A stretch of 64,000 bases of DNA from Haladaptatus halobius (GCF_020618475.1 NZ_CP085335.1:2480001-2544000); one strand, 5' to 3'; shown: positions 9,191 through 17,442, numbered from the stretch's first letter. The notes: generated from the sequence alone by a model not told the origin. Translations and numbers: made by a program.

Positions 9191-9204
9191 TTAGGTTAGG
9201 CTAA
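9191..9204. promoter_or_regulatory. DtxR/IdeR-like iron box between ferredoxin and broken cupin genes
   Basis: TTAGGTTAGGCTAA closely resembles the left half and centre of the consensus operator of DtxR/IdeR-family metal regulators (TTAGGTTAG-CTAACCTAA type). The right arm decays into AAAACG. It lies 85 bp upstream of the ferredoxin start and 116 bp upstream of the cupin start, between their TATA boxes. Halobacteria have DtxR-family iron regulators, so iron control of one or both genes is plausible. It rests on a single imperfect match. Confidence 0.4.
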
Positions 9205-9319
9205 AAACGAGTAGGAGCGGCCCGGAGACGCGGGTTCCCGCTTTTCGACCGGCAAAGGGTTTAAATAACAGCTCGCTGTCAGCGGGTAGTTTTACGTCGA
9301 TTCCTTGCAGAGAAGCCAC

Positions 9320-9767
9320 ATGGAGAAAGTTACCATCGAAACGGTCGATGCGCGAATGAGTGCCGCCGACGTGCGACGGGAACTCTCGAAACCCCTCGGC
9401 GCCGATAACGTGGCAATCAACTACTACGAACTCGCGCCGGGCGAGAGCTTCGCGTTCGGCTACCACGCCCACGAAGAGCAAGAGGAGGTGTTCTACGTCC
9501 AATCCGGCACCGCGACGTTCGAGACGGACGACGGGGAGGTGACGGTCGGGGCGGGCGAGCTCGTCCGGTTCGCACCGGGCGAGTTTCAGCAGGGTGTGAA
9601 CGAGGGCGACGAGCGCGTCGTCGCGAGAGAGCGAACTGGTGGAGATGCGCCGCGAGTGTTCGGACTGCGGCAGGCGACCCCCGAACACAATCGAGATGAC
9701 CGAGGACAGGGACACGCTCGTAACGCTGTGTATCGAGTGCGGAGCCGAAACCGGACAGTTCGACTGA
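9320..9767 (+). pseudogene. Frameshifted cupin plus zinc-ribbon protein
   Basis: The frame from ATG 9320 encodes a clear single-domain cupin: GESFAFGYHAHEEQEEVFYV and GAGELVRFAPGEFQ. The reading is good up to NEGDERVVA (about 9625). The next frame then supplies the expected tail: SELVEMRRECSDCG, a second CIECG and the stop at 9767, a zinc ribbon that follows the cupin in intact haloarchaeal relatives. The usual linker (ALALGAP-like) is missing, so a short deletion of a length not divisible by three best explains the shift. Read straight through, the first frame runs into nonsense until 10357. It has its own TTTAAATA box near 9260. A sequencing error is possible. Confidence 0.65.
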
Positions 9768-9814
9768 GTTCGGTGATCGAGTCGGGGGTGGTTTTTCGGT
9801 CTTCCGACGCAGGA

Positions 9815-10031
9815 ATGCGTGTGGAGAAAGTCGCCGTCGAGGAAGTCGAACGGTTCGTGAGCGCGGCGTCGCGCTGGCAGTCGGCGCATCGTAGGAGAGC
9901 GAGCGGGGCGAGCGCCTGCGCGACTGCCCCGAGTGCGGCGAACGCGACACTGGATGCGAATGGCCGACGACGAGGATATCATCGAGGTGTACCGTCTCTC
10001 CTGCGAGACGGTGACCAGAACGATGGAGTGA
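9815..10031 (+). pseudogene. Remnant of a second cupin/zinc-ribbon gene
   Basis: Fragments of the same family as the preceding pseudogene, in the same order but in different frames. There is an N-terminus MRVEKVAVEEVE (9815 onward). A linker reads LAVGAS, stop, ESERGER. A zinc-ribbon start DCPECGERD sits near 9920. A tail DEDIIEVYRLSCET in another frame ends at the stop at 10031. The entire cupin barrel is missing between the N-terminus and the linker. It looks like an old tandem duplicate that lost its core and then drifted. Recognition relies on similarity to the neighbouring copy and on my memory of the family. Confidence 0.45.
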
Positions 10032-10471
10032 CGAGAAACCGACGATACGCTGCGCCCGAGTTCCACCCGAAACGATACCCTTCGCCCGCGAAAACCAGTT
10101 GCACGCGAAACGGAACTCCCGGAAAACCAATTCGTAACTTCTCCACCCGAAAGGGAGGGGTTCGACAACGAGTCACAAAGTCACCGCCACCGTCGGGATA
10201 CGCGTCCGAGGAGAGGTCGTTTCAACTCGCAAATCGAAACGGGCGAGTTCGCGCCGGATATGGATTCGACGGGGTAACTCGAACCCCCCTCGTTTCATCT
10301 GCACGAGAAGATCCGGCGATACGGGTCGGGAGTTCGAACCGAGGGCGACGGGGGTAGCAAGTCGGATTCGACCGCCGGACGGATCAACCGACGAGATCGC
10401 TCCGTCCCGAAATCTACCCGCGTTCGTCCGCGACACCGACCTTTTTCGCCCTTCCGCTCCTCGGTGGCGAC
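10032..10471. other. Intergenic stretch, no gene seen
   Basis: About 440 bases after the cupin remnants without a supported gene. Several frames are open because of composition, but none shows a start, a motif or protein-like composition. CCCGAAA-type words recur (10065, 10105, 10147, 10409) without forming a clear array. It may be further decayed sequence of the cupin locus. The promoter of the aldo/keto reductase gene should lie at its right end (CTTTTTCGCC before 10472). Confidence 0.4.
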
Positions 10472-11266
10472 ATGACAGGGATTCCGTCACCCGGACTGGG
10501 CACTTCCGGCAACGATGATTTCGAGCGATGCGCCGAGACCGTCCAAACCGCGCTCAAACTGGGCTACCGACACGTCGATACGGCGCAGATGTACGAGAAC
10601 GAGGCGGCGGTCGGCACGGGCATCGCTCGCGCCGACGTACCCCGCCGCGAGGTGTTTCTCGCGACGAAAATCCTCCCCGATAACCTCGCGCACGACGACG
10701 CGCTCGCAACCGCGGTCGAGAGCCTCGACCGACTCGGCGTGGAGTATGTCGATCTGCTCTACGTCCACTGGCCCATGCGCGCCTACGACGCCGCGGACAC
10801 GCTTCCAGCCTTCGACCGCCTCTGCGACGAAGGAAAAACCCGCAACGTCGCGGTGAGCAACTTCACGCCCGACCTGCTGGACGAAGCACGGGAGGTTCTC
10901 GACGCGCCCGTCGTCGCCAACCAAGTCGAGATGCACCCGCTCTTTCAGCAGGCGGAACTCCGGTCTTACGCCGAAGAACACGACATCGTGCTCGTCGCGT
11001 ACGCGCCTCTCATGAGGGGCGACGCCGACGACGTGCCCGAACTCTGCGAGATAGCCGAGAAACACGACGCGACGCCGACGCAGGTCAGTCTCGCGTGGCT
11101 CCACCGGAAGGAGAACGTCATCCCCATCCCGAAATCCACGGGCGAAGACCACCTTCGAGAGAATCTCGCCGTCCCCGAACTCGATCCCGAGGACGTGGCG
11201 GCGATCGACGCTTTCGACCGCGAAGAGCGCCTCGTCAACCCGAACGAGGCCCCGTGGAATCGATAA
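10472..11266 (+). CDS. Aldo/keto reductase
   Basis: A 264-residue NADPH-dependent oxidoreductase of the AKR superfamily. The catalytic tetrad is readable: Asp36 (HVDTAQMYENE), Tyr41, Lys66 (FLATKIL) and His99 (YVHWP). The C-terminal cofactor-binding segment IPIPKSTGEDHLREN is also present. Length and motifs are those of the bacterial 2,5-diketo-gluconate reductase-like subgroup, but the substrate cannot be read from sequence. The ATG at 10472 puts the first beta turn (GIPSPGLGT) at the very N-terminus, as in relatives. Convergent with the lipoprotein gene at 11291. Confidence 0.9.
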   Translation: MTGIPSPGLGTSGNDDFERCAETVQTALKLGYRHVDTAQMYENEAAVGTGIARADVPRREVFLATKILPDNLAHDDALATAVESLDRLGVEYVDLLYVHWPMRAYDAADTLPAFDRLCDEGKTRNVAVSNFTPDLLDEAREVLDAPVVANQVEMHPLFQQAELRSYAEEHDIVLVAYAPLMRGDADDVPELCEIAEKHDATPTQVSLAWLHRKENVIPIPKSTGEDHLRENLAVPELDPEDVAAIDAFDREERLVNPNEAPWNR

Positions 11267-11290
11267 CGTCGCCACGGGTTGTTCGACCGA

Positions 11291-12202
11291 TCAGGGACGC
11301 CACTGCGCCGTCCACGAACCGGTTCCGTCGCTCCCCTTCCATTCGACCGCGAGGTCGCTCGCGGAGCGGTCGGCGGAGATGCCGTAGGCTAACCAGCCGC
11401 TGTTGCTCCCGCCGGGTTCGACCTCTCGACGTCCAAACCGCTCTAACTCGTACCGGCCGTGTTCCTTGGCGATATCGGCGGGTGCTTCCCGTCTATCGCC
11501 GACAAGCAGACGGAAGCTATCCGCTTTCGGTAGTGGTTGGCCCATCCGGAATCGGTTTTCGGCGTAAAGGGTGACGAACGCCCACTGTCGACCGCTACTG
11601 GCGTTCACGTCTACCTTCCGACCGTTCTCCCGGACGTACTGGTAGTTGTCCGTCAGAACGATATCTCGAACCGTGACCGCCATCTCCATCGGACTGATGT
11701 ACGTTTCGCCGACCGAGAGACGTTCGCCGACGAATTCGACGGTGAACGCCTTCCCGAGGTTCGCTATCCGATAGGTCACCGTGGCGACGTACGGGTAGGA
11801 GAGTTTCGTCGACCACGTCGTCGTCTTTCCCGGTTCGATCTCCTTCGTCTCGATGGTGCCGGACTGTTGGGAACCTCCTCCGCTCCCCTCCACCCGAATC
11901 GGCGACCGAAACGCTGCTGGACTGCGACCGCGGTTCTCGACGGTGAGTTCGAGCGTGAACTGCTCGCCCATGGTGACTCGGTCGGGCACGTTCGCCGAGA
12001 CGAGTTCGAAGCCGCTCTTCGTGGTCGTCCCGCCCTCCCCGGCGGCTTTCCCCCCGTTCGAGGTCGTCTCACCCGACCCCTTCGTCTTCGTCTTCGGAAC
12101 CTCCCCATTTCCGCTATCTTTCGGTCCGGAACCGGCACAACCCGCCAAGACCCCCCCGACGAGCACTGCTCCGGACGCCGTCAGAAATCTTCTACGGCGC
12201 AT
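11291..12202 (-). CDS. Secreted lipoprotein with CARDB-like and DUF4352-like domains
   Basis: A 303-residue exported protein. The N-terminus MRRRRFLTASG is a twin-arginine signal and LAGC is a lipobox, so it should be anchored outside the membrane by a lipid on Cys. A Gly/Thr/Lys-rich linker (about 25-65) leads to an Ig-like domain (FTLELTVENRG) and then a DUF4352-like beta sandwich (MAVTVRDIVLTDNY, WAFVTLYAENR). These are binding or scaffold folds; the ligand is unknown. I chose the ATG at 12202 because the Tat motif starts there; the frame runs upstream to 12505 without signal-like sequence. Confidence 0.75.
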   Translation of the reverse strand: MRRRRFLTASGAVLVGGVLAGCAGSGPKDSGNGEVPKTKTKGSGETTSNGGKAAGEGGTTTKSGFELVSANVPDRVTMGEQFTLELTVENRGRSPAAFRSPIRVEGSGGGSQQSGTIETKEIEPGKTTTWSTKLSYPYVATVTYRIANLGKAFTVEFVGERLSVGETYISPMEMAVTVRDIVLTDNYQYVRENGRKVDVNASSGRQWAFVTLYAENRFRMGQPLPKADSFRLLVGDRREAPADIAKEHGRYELERFGRREVEPGGSNSGWLAYGISADRSASDLAVEWKGSDGTGSWTAQWRP

Positions 12203-12389
12203 GGGTAATTTATCTACGAATAAGTAAATAAAGTCTCTGTAAGACGTTCGTTTCCTGATATCTACGGTATGCGTTCCGACCGGTGGTCGGTGGATGGTGA
12301 TTCCCGCTACCGAAATCATGCACCGTCGATGCCGAAGAAACGTGCCGTCGGTTCGAAGAGGGTATCCGAATCGGTCACCTAGCGAGCGT

Positions 12390-12749
12390 GTGTCCCGACA
12401 TTCGCCCCGACTCGTGTACGACGACGACTGCGGTTTCTGCACGTGGTCCGCGGAGTACGCCGACGCCCACGGCGACTTCGAACTCGTGGGCTTCTCGGAA
12501 CTCACGCCCGACCAGCGCGCTCGCCTTCCCTCGGAGTACGAGCAGTGCGCTCACCTCCTCACCGACGACCGGGTGTACTCCTGCGGCGAGGCGACCGAAG
12601 AGGTGCTCGCACAACTCGACTCCCCGGAACGCTCCGCCGTCGCGCTGTTCCGTCTTCTGCCTGATTCGACCCGCGCCCGCATCCGCGAACACATCTACCG
12701 CTGGGCCGCCGACCGGCGCGCGTGGTGGGGGAAATTCCGCAGTCGATAG
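12390..12749 (+). CDS. DCC-type thiol-disulfide oxidoreductase (DUF393)
   Basis: A 119-residue protein with the hallmark YDDDCGFCTW (DxxCxxC) near the N-terminus, as in the DCC/DUF393 family, a thioredoxin-like group of uncertain redox function. The middle region carries CAHLLTDDRVYS and the C-terminus HIYRWAADRRAWWG, typical of the family. I chose the GTG at 12390, which starts ten residues before the motif; an ATG at 12294 would give a basic N-terminus overlapping the divergent promoter. Convergent with the MOSC gene. Confidence 0.75.
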   Translation: MSRHSPRLVYDDDCGFCTWSAEYADAHGDFELVGFSELTPDQRARLPSEYEQCAHLLTDDRVYSCGEATEEVLAQLDSPERSAVALFRLLPDSTRARIREHIYRWAADRRAWWGKFRSR

Positions 12750-12766
12750 ATTCGGCTACAACACCG

Positions 12767-13219
12767 CTACAGCGATTCGACGATGTCCCCGACTCGAATC
12801 GCACCGTCTTCCACGATGGCGGCGCGAAGCCCGCCGCGATGCACTAGCGCGGAGAGCGTCCCCTCCTGCGTCAGCGACTCCAGATGCGAGCACGGTTCGC
12901 AGAGTTCGACACCCTCGCAGACCGCCTCCCCGACCCTGAACCGCTCGCCGACGAGGTGGTTCAGAGCGACGTCGCGGGTCGTCACGTTCCGCCGATGGAC
13001 ACCCGGTTCCAGCGAGATGCCGGACTCCCGCTCGATGGCGGAGAGCGTCTCGGATTCGATGAGCGTGATGTCGTCGCCCGAGAACGTCCCCTGGTCGCTG
13101 AAGTAGCGGTCGCCGCGAAGGCCTCGTCCCGCGACCGCTTCGACTTCCTTGACCGCCTCCGTCCGGGCTTCCGCTTCCCGCGCGACGTGAATCGCCTCGA
13201 CTTCGCCGGTTCCGACCAT
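12767..13219 (-). CDS. MOSC-domain protein
   Basis: A 150-residue protein consisting only of a MOSC domain, the C-terminal sulfur-carrier domain of molybdenum-cofactor sulfurases. Visible signatures are GLRGDRYFSDQGTFSG (33-48), GVHRRNVTTRD and a conserved cysteine in CEGVELCEPCSHLE. Stand-alone MOSC proteins are thought to handle sulfur or N-hydroxylated substrates with molybdenum cofactor. The start ATG at 13219 is well supported. Adjacent genes give no functional hint. Confidence 0.85.
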   Translation of the reverse strand: MVGTGEVEAIHVAREAEARTEAVKEVEAVAGRGLRGDRYFSDQGTFSGDDITLIESETLSAIERESGISLEPGVHRRNVTTRDVALNHLVGERFRVGEAVCEGVELCEPCSHLESLTQEGTLSALVHRGGLRAAIVEDGAIRVGDIVESL

Positions 13220-13283
13220 GCATCCCGGTTGCCGGCCGTCGTTATAAAATCGCGGACGGTGGCGGTTTGGTCAGCGGTCGTCG

Positions 13284-14213
13284 CTACCATTCCTCCTGCA
13301 GCGAGTGGATGGTATTGTACACGTAATCTCGGAAGAAAGCCGCCGTTCGGGCCGCTTCCTGTCCAGTCTGCTGACGTTGAAGGAAGAGCGACCGAAAGTA
13401 CGAAACCGTGTTGACCATCCAATACACCTTTCGCCGCCGGTCGAATCCGTCCGGAAGCGAACGAACTGATTCGTAGCCCGCACGAAACGACTCGGCTAGC
13501 GCCTCACCCGATCGGTTCGAGCCCGCGAATAGGGGAAGGGCCGTCCGCCAGTAATCGTACTCGCCGAGGGCGGCCAGCGCGTGTTCGAAGTCGATAACGC
13601 ACGTCACCCCGTCACCGTCGGTTCCCACATGTTCAGGTAGGTAGTTGCCGTGACAGAGAACGGGATCGCCCGCTCCGTCGAACAGGCCCGGATGCTCGCG
13701 GACGAACGCGAGCGCGTCGGCGGCCACGTCATCGTAGCCAAACGATTCGAGAAAGTCGCGCCGGTCGGCGAGTTCCTCGCCGACCGTTTCGTGCCACGTC
13801 TCGTCGGCGTTGAGCGCGAGGTCACCGTCGTCGTTCTGAAGGAATCCCGTCGCCTCGAAGGCCATTTCGTCGTGAAGCATCGCCATGCCAGCGCCCAAGC
13901 GATGGGCGCGCGCTTCGTCGAGCGTCCTGTCCTCGGGAACTCCCTCGTCCCACTCCGCGACGAAGTAGTCGTCCCCGACCGCGAGGACGTGCGGCACCGG
14001 AACCGACGTGTTCCTTTCGAGGAACTGCATGGCTCTCGCCTCCATCGCCGGGTCGCCCTCGTCGCTCCTCGTCCGTTTGCAGACCGCGCGTTCGCCGTCC
14101 ACCCGAACTTCGTGCGTGACGTGCGGCGGTACGTCGTGCAGTTTCCGGACGACTTGGTATCGTTCTACGTGCTGTGCGAGTCTCTCGCGTGCGGCGCGTT
14201 CGTCTTCTTTCAT
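13284..14213 (-). CDS. APH-like phosphotransferase-family protein with an altered catalytic motif
   Basis: A 309-residue protein with the aminoglycoside-phosphotransferase/choline-kinase fold: an N-lobe with AVCKR (nucleotide-binding lysine region), FVAEWDEG as hinge, then the catalytic loop LCHGNYLPEH and the metal loop VIDFEHA. The usual loop is HGDxxxxN; here the catalytic Asp is Asn and the later Asn is His, so classical kinase activity may be absent. I recall haloarchaeal relatives with similar changes, so this may be a family trait. Its promoter is probably TATATTTAAATA near 14321-14332. Confidence 0.7.
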   Translation of the reverse strand: MKEDERAARERLAQHVERYQVVRKLHDVPPHVTHEVRVDGERAVCKRTRSDEGDPAMEARAMQFLERNTSVPVPHVLAVGDDYFVAEWDEGVPEDRTLDEARAHRLGAGMAMLHDEMAFEATGFLQNDDGDLALNADETWHETVGEELADRRDFLESFGYDDVAADALAFVREHPGLFDGAGDPVLCHGNYLPEHVGTDGDGVTCVIDFEHALAALGEYDYWRTALPLFAGSNRSGEALAESFRAGYESVRSLPDGFDRRRKVYWMVNTVSYFRSLFLQRQQTGQEAARTAAFFRDYVYNTIHSLQEEW

Positions 14214-14349
14214 GATTTCGTCGCGTCACGTGCGACGACCGGCCGAGACGACGGCCCGGTTCGAGCGCGGGCGCTGTCGCTCCGACCGAAAGGATGGACA
14301 GGAAGGAATTCGAGAGAAGTATATTTAAATATTACGTCAGTTCAGTCGT

Positions 14350-15513
14350 CTATTCGAAGGCGGCAATTCCCGTCAAATCCTGCCCCAAGACGAGCGTGTG
14401 GATGTCGTGGGTGCCCTCGTAGGTGTACACCGTCTCCATGTTCGCCATGTGGCGCATCGGCGAGTAGTCCGTCGTGATGCCGTTTCCGCCGAGCATCTCG
14501 CGGGCGACGCGGGCTTGGTCGCGGGCCATCCGGACGTTGTTTCGCTTCGCCATCGAGACGTGCTGCGGGCGCATGTCGCCGCGCTCTTTCAGCTCTGCGA
14601 GGCGGTGTGCGAGCAATTGCGCGATCGTGATCTGAGTCGCCATCTCGGCCAGTTTCTCCTGTTGGATTTGGAAGCGCGCGATGGGGCCGCCGAACTGGTC
14701 GCGCTCCGTGGCGTACTCGCGGGCCGTCTCAAAGCAGTCGCGGGCCGCGCCGACTGCACCCCACGCGATACCGAACCGGGCTTGGGTGAGACACGACAAG
14801 GGGCCTTTCATCCCTTCGACGCCCGGAAGCACCGCGTTCTCGGGAACCGAGACGTTCTGGAGACCGATCTCGCCCGTGACGGACGCGCGCAACGAGAGCT
14901 TCTCGGTGATCTTGTTCGTCGTCACGCCGTCGCGGTCGGTCTCCACGAGAAAACCACGCACTGGATTATCTTCGGCGGAGCGGTCACGCGCCCAGACGAC
15001 CGCCACGTCCGCGATGGGCGAGTTGGTGATCCACGTCTTTGACCCGTTGAGCACGTACTCGTCGCCGACCCTTTCGGCGTACGTTTCCATCCCCGACGGG
15101 TTCGAGCCGTGTTCGGGTTCAGTGAGGCCGAAACAGCCCACCGCCGTCCCCTCGCCGAGGGCGGGAAGCCACTTTTCTTTCTGCTCCTCGGAGCCGAAGG
15201 CGTGGATGGGATACATCACGAGCGCGCCCTGCACGCTCGCCATCGAGCGCAGGCCGGAGTCGCACGCCTCCAACTCCTGCATCAGCAGACCGTAGGCCGT
15301 CTCGCTCAGCCCCGGCAGGCCGTACCCGTCGAGGTTCGGCGCGTAGAAGCCGAGTTTCCCCATTTCGGGGATGATATCCTCCGGAAACGTCCCCGCCTCG
15401 AAGTGGTCGCCGATGTCGGGCGTGACGTGTTCCTCGACGAACTCGCGGGCGGTGTCCCGCACCATCCGCTCTTCCTGTCCGAGGTCGGCCTCCAGTTCCA
15501 CGTAATCGAGCAT
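14350..15513 (-). CDS. Acyl-CoA dehydrogenase, glutaryl-CoA dehydrogenase-like
   Basis: A 387-residue flavoprotein that oxidises an acyl-CoA with FAD. Recognisable segments are CFGLTEPEHGSNPSG (FAD/substrate loop), KTWITNSPIADVAVVWAR, the Arg-rich QFGGPIARFQIQQEKLA and the C-terminal YEGTHDIHTLVLG, whose Glu is the catalytic base. The last motif and the Arg-containing substrate loop favour the glutaryl-CoA dehydrogenase branch, but the exact acyl chain is unproven. I chose ATG 15513 (MLDYVELEADL); upstream in-frame codons do not resemble the family. Confidence 0.85.
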   Translation of the reverse strand: MLDYVELEADLGQEERMVRDTAREFVEEHVTPDIGDHFEAGTFPEDIIPEMGKLGFYAPNLDGYGLPGLSETAYGLLMQELEACDSGLRSMASVQGALVMYPIHAFGSEEQKEKWLPALGEGTAVGCFGLTEPEHGSNPSGMETYAERVGDEYVLNGSKTWITNSPIADVAVVWARDRSAEDNPVRGFLVETDRDGVTTNKITEKLSLRASVTGEIGLQNVSVPENAVLPGVEGMKGPLSCLTQARFGIAWGAVGAARDCFETAREYATERDQFGGPIARFQIQQEKLAEMATQITIAQLLAHRLAELKERGDMRPQHVSMAKRNNVRMARDQARVAREMLGGNGITTDYSPMRHMANMETVYTYEGTHDIHTLVLGQDLTGIAAFE

Positions 15514-15558
15514 GGGAAACTCTCCGGAGGGGAGGCTAAAAAGCGCTCCTACTCCTGA

Positions 15559-15645
15559 CGCGCAACTGCCGACGACTGGCTTCAATCGTGGATAGAGGAC
15601 ATCGGTTACTACTCCCCGGTCGACAGCGTGGAAGAAGTGCTCTAA
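15559..15645 (+). pseudogene. Orphan C-terminal protein fragment
   Basis: Between two minus-strand genes the plus strand carries a protein-like tail of 28 codons, preceded directly by TGA and ended by TAA. It reads ADDWLQSWIEDIGYY and then SPVDSVEEVL, rich in Trp, Asp and Glu like a real haloarchaeal C-terminus. There is no start codon, so it is either the residue of a deleted gene or chance. I could not assign a family. Confidence 0.3.
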
Positions 15646-15702
15646 CGAACCCGTGCTGCAGTCTGCACTAACCGCCTCGCGTCACCGTCCGGAAAATCTC
15701 GA

Positions 15703-16122
15703 TCAGTCGTCTTTCGGTACCGCGTCGTCTCGCGCCACCGCGATATCGAGGTACGCGTCCGCCTGTTCGGCGTGAACGCCCTTGTCCACGAGTTCTCGCT
15801 CCTCGTCGTACTGGACGAGTCCGGCCATCGCAAGCTTCGGGAGTTGCGTGTGCTGGAGCGACATGGAGACGTTGTGGCGGTGCTCGTCGGAGACGAGGTC
15901 GATGGACTTGTCCGTCTCCCACGCGGCGACGGTGTCCACGATATCCGCAAGCGTCACCGGCGTCTCTTCGCTCCGCAGACGGTGGAGGATGTAGCGACTC
16001 CGACGGGATGCGAGTGCGTTGAACAGAGCGTCCTGTGAAAGCGGAGGGACGTTGGCACTCGGGCCATCGGGCGAAGCGGAAGCGTGAGACGAGTTCTCAT
16101 CGTCGGTCGTCCGGTCTGACAT
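15703..16122 (-). CDS. Winged-helix transcriptional regulator (DUF7344-type)
   Basis: A 139-residue protein with a disordered acidic N-terminus and a winged-helix domain: LFNALASRRSRYILHRLRS (helix 1-2), VTLADIVDTVAAWE (recognition-helix region) and SLQHTQLPKLAMAGLVQYD (wing). This is the haloarchaeal pattern of small ArsR/DUF7344 regulators. Target genes are unknown. A perfect CCCCC-GAT-GGGGG palindrome sits between its TATA box (AATACTTAAC on the minus strand, 16161-16170) and the ATG, which suggests self-regulation. Confidence 0.8.
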   Translation of the reverse strand: MSDRTTDDENSSHASASPDGPSANVPPLSQDALFNALASRRSRYILHRLRSEETPVTLADIVDTVAAWETDKSIDLVSDEHRHNVSMSLQHTQLPKLAMAGLVQYDEERELVDKGVHAEQADAYLDIAVARDDAVPKDD

Positions 16123-16136
16123 GAAGTATCACCACG

Positions 16137-16149
16137 CCCCCGATGGGGG
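16137..16149. promoter_or_regulatory. Palindrome over the expected transcription start of the winged-helix gene
   Basis: CCCCC GAT GGGGG, a perfect 5-bp inverted repeat. It is 15-27 nt before the ATG at 16122 and about 25 nt after the TATA-like AATACTTAAC, so it covers the probable start of transcription. It could be an operator or a 5' RNA hairpin. Confidence 0.4.
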
Positions 16150-16214
16150 TGACTCTGGTGGTTAAGTATTCAGGTTATTTATGCCAATGTCGACGGTATA
16201 CCGTCTCTTCTCCG

Positions 16215-16895
16215 TCATTTCTCCACGCTGATAACGTGGTCGGTGAAGTTCTCGAAGACGAGTTTCGCTTCGGCGGCCGCGGCGTAGTTCTCGTCGTTGA
16301 TACCGTCTAACACCCGCTGAAGGTGCTCTTCGGGGAGGTCTTTGCCGAGAGTGACCGCCTCGGCGGTGGCCATATCGTATTCGGGGTGGAACTGCACGCC
16401 GAACACATTCTCCTTCCGGAAGGCATGGTTGGAGTAGTCGTTCTCCGCGAGCGACGTCGCCCCCGGCGGGAGTTCGACGACCTCGTCGGAGTGGGTCGTA
16501 AACGCGACGAATCGGTCGCCGATACCGTCGAACAGGGGCGACTCGCCGGAGTGTTCGACCTCGCGATAGCCGATCTCGTACTCGCCCATGTCGCGGACTT
16601 CGCCGCCGAGAACGTCCGCCAGCAGTTGGTGGCCGTAACAGATACCCAACATGGGCATCCCGGTTTCGGCCGCTTCCCGAACCCACTCTTTGAGCGGCGG
16701 AATCCACTCGTCGTCCCAGTAGACCGACGCCCGCGACCCGGAGACGACCGCGGCGTCGAAGTCGAAGTTGTCGGGGAGATGACCGTCGGTGGCGTCGAAC
16801 TCGACGAGTTCCGCGTCGAGTTCGCGCCGGAAGTTCCGCCGCGTATTTGCGTCGCTATGCGCGGCATTTAAAAACGCGATTCGTGGCCGACTCAT
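16215..16895 (-). CDS. Class I glutamine amidotransferase-like protein
   Basis: A 226-residue stand-alone glutaminase-fold protein of the GMP-synthase type. The nucleophile elbow GICYGHQ (Cys86) and the FHPEY motif (His170, Glu172) give a complete Cys-His-Glu triad, and AVVSGSRASVYWDDEW carries the substrate loop. Stand-alone members can act on gamma-glutamyl compounds or supply ammonia to a partner; no partner is adjacent. I chose the ATG at 16895 (MSRPRIAFLNAA) over the GTG three codons upstream. Confidence 0.85.
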   Translation of the reverse strand: MSRPRIAFLNAAHSDANTRRNFRRELDAELVEFDATDGHLPDNFDFDAAVVSGSRASVYWDDEWIPPLKEWVREAAETGMPMLGICYGHQLLADVLGGEVRDMGEYEIGYREVEHSGESPLFDGIGDRFVAFTTHSDEVVELPPGATSLAENDYSNHAFRKENVFGVQFHPEYDMATAEAVTLGKDLPEEHLQRVLDGINDENYAAAAEAKLVFENFTDHVISVEK

Positions 16896-16936
16896 TCGTA
16901 CCACTACTAGTAACTCGAACCGTCAAGTGAGTTTCG

Positions 16937-17384
16937 CTACCGGGAATTTCGCCCGCGCTTTCGCTCTTCACCTCCGCGTTCCTCCACCGCCGATTTTCGC
17001 CTCGTCATCCCTTCTCTACCGCTTCTCGTTTCCGTTTCGGCCGGGCGTCGCTGCCCGGAGAGCACGAGTAGGAGTCCGACGCCGACGCCGCCGCCGAGCA
17101 GGAGGTACTTCAGAATCCACTCGCCATCAGGAGCGTCGTCTCTCTCCGCGAGTCTGACGACGTAGTAGTTCCCGCCCCGGCGAACGCGTACCGTTCGTCG
17201 GTTCGATACCCGTCGTCGGTGAATTCGATGCTGACTCGCTCGTACCGATACGTCGGTTCGCCGAGGTGGAGTGCACCGACGTACAGCGGACTGAGGAGTA
17301 GCAGGACACCGAGCGCGACCGAAATGGTTCCCTTCGCGTCCGAGAATCGTCGTATAGCCCTACATTTTCCACGTCCAATAAATG
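16937..17384 (-). pseudogene. Frameshifted two-helix membrane protein
   Basis: Two overlapping minus-strand frames together make one sensible protein. The first gives RRFSDAKGTISVALG leading into a hydrophobic segment, then EPTYRYERVSIEFTDDGYRT and ERYAFAG near 17175. The second continues GNYYVVRLAERDD, GEWILKYLLLGGGVGVGLLL (second membrane segment) and a charged tail to the stop at 16937. The shift falls near 17172. The first frame has no ATG, GTG or TTG at its head, so the 5' end is damaged too. Haloarchaeal proteins of this helix-domain-helix layout are common and uncharacterised. A sequencing error could explain the shift but not the missing start. Confidence 0.5.
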
Positions 17385-17442
17385 CTTTCCTCGCCCGACG
17401 GCCGGTTTTTCGGATGGCCGTCGTCGAACCGCTCGCCGCTCG

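Noticed and set aside
10310..10345. GGGAGTTCGAACCGA as a possible tRNA T-arm
   Set aside because: No acceptor stem, anticodon arm or D-arm can be placed around it.
10173..10490. Minus-strand frame in the gap after the cupin remnants
   Set aside because: Basic, Ser/Arg-rich composition, overlaps the start of the aldo/keto reductase and shows no family.
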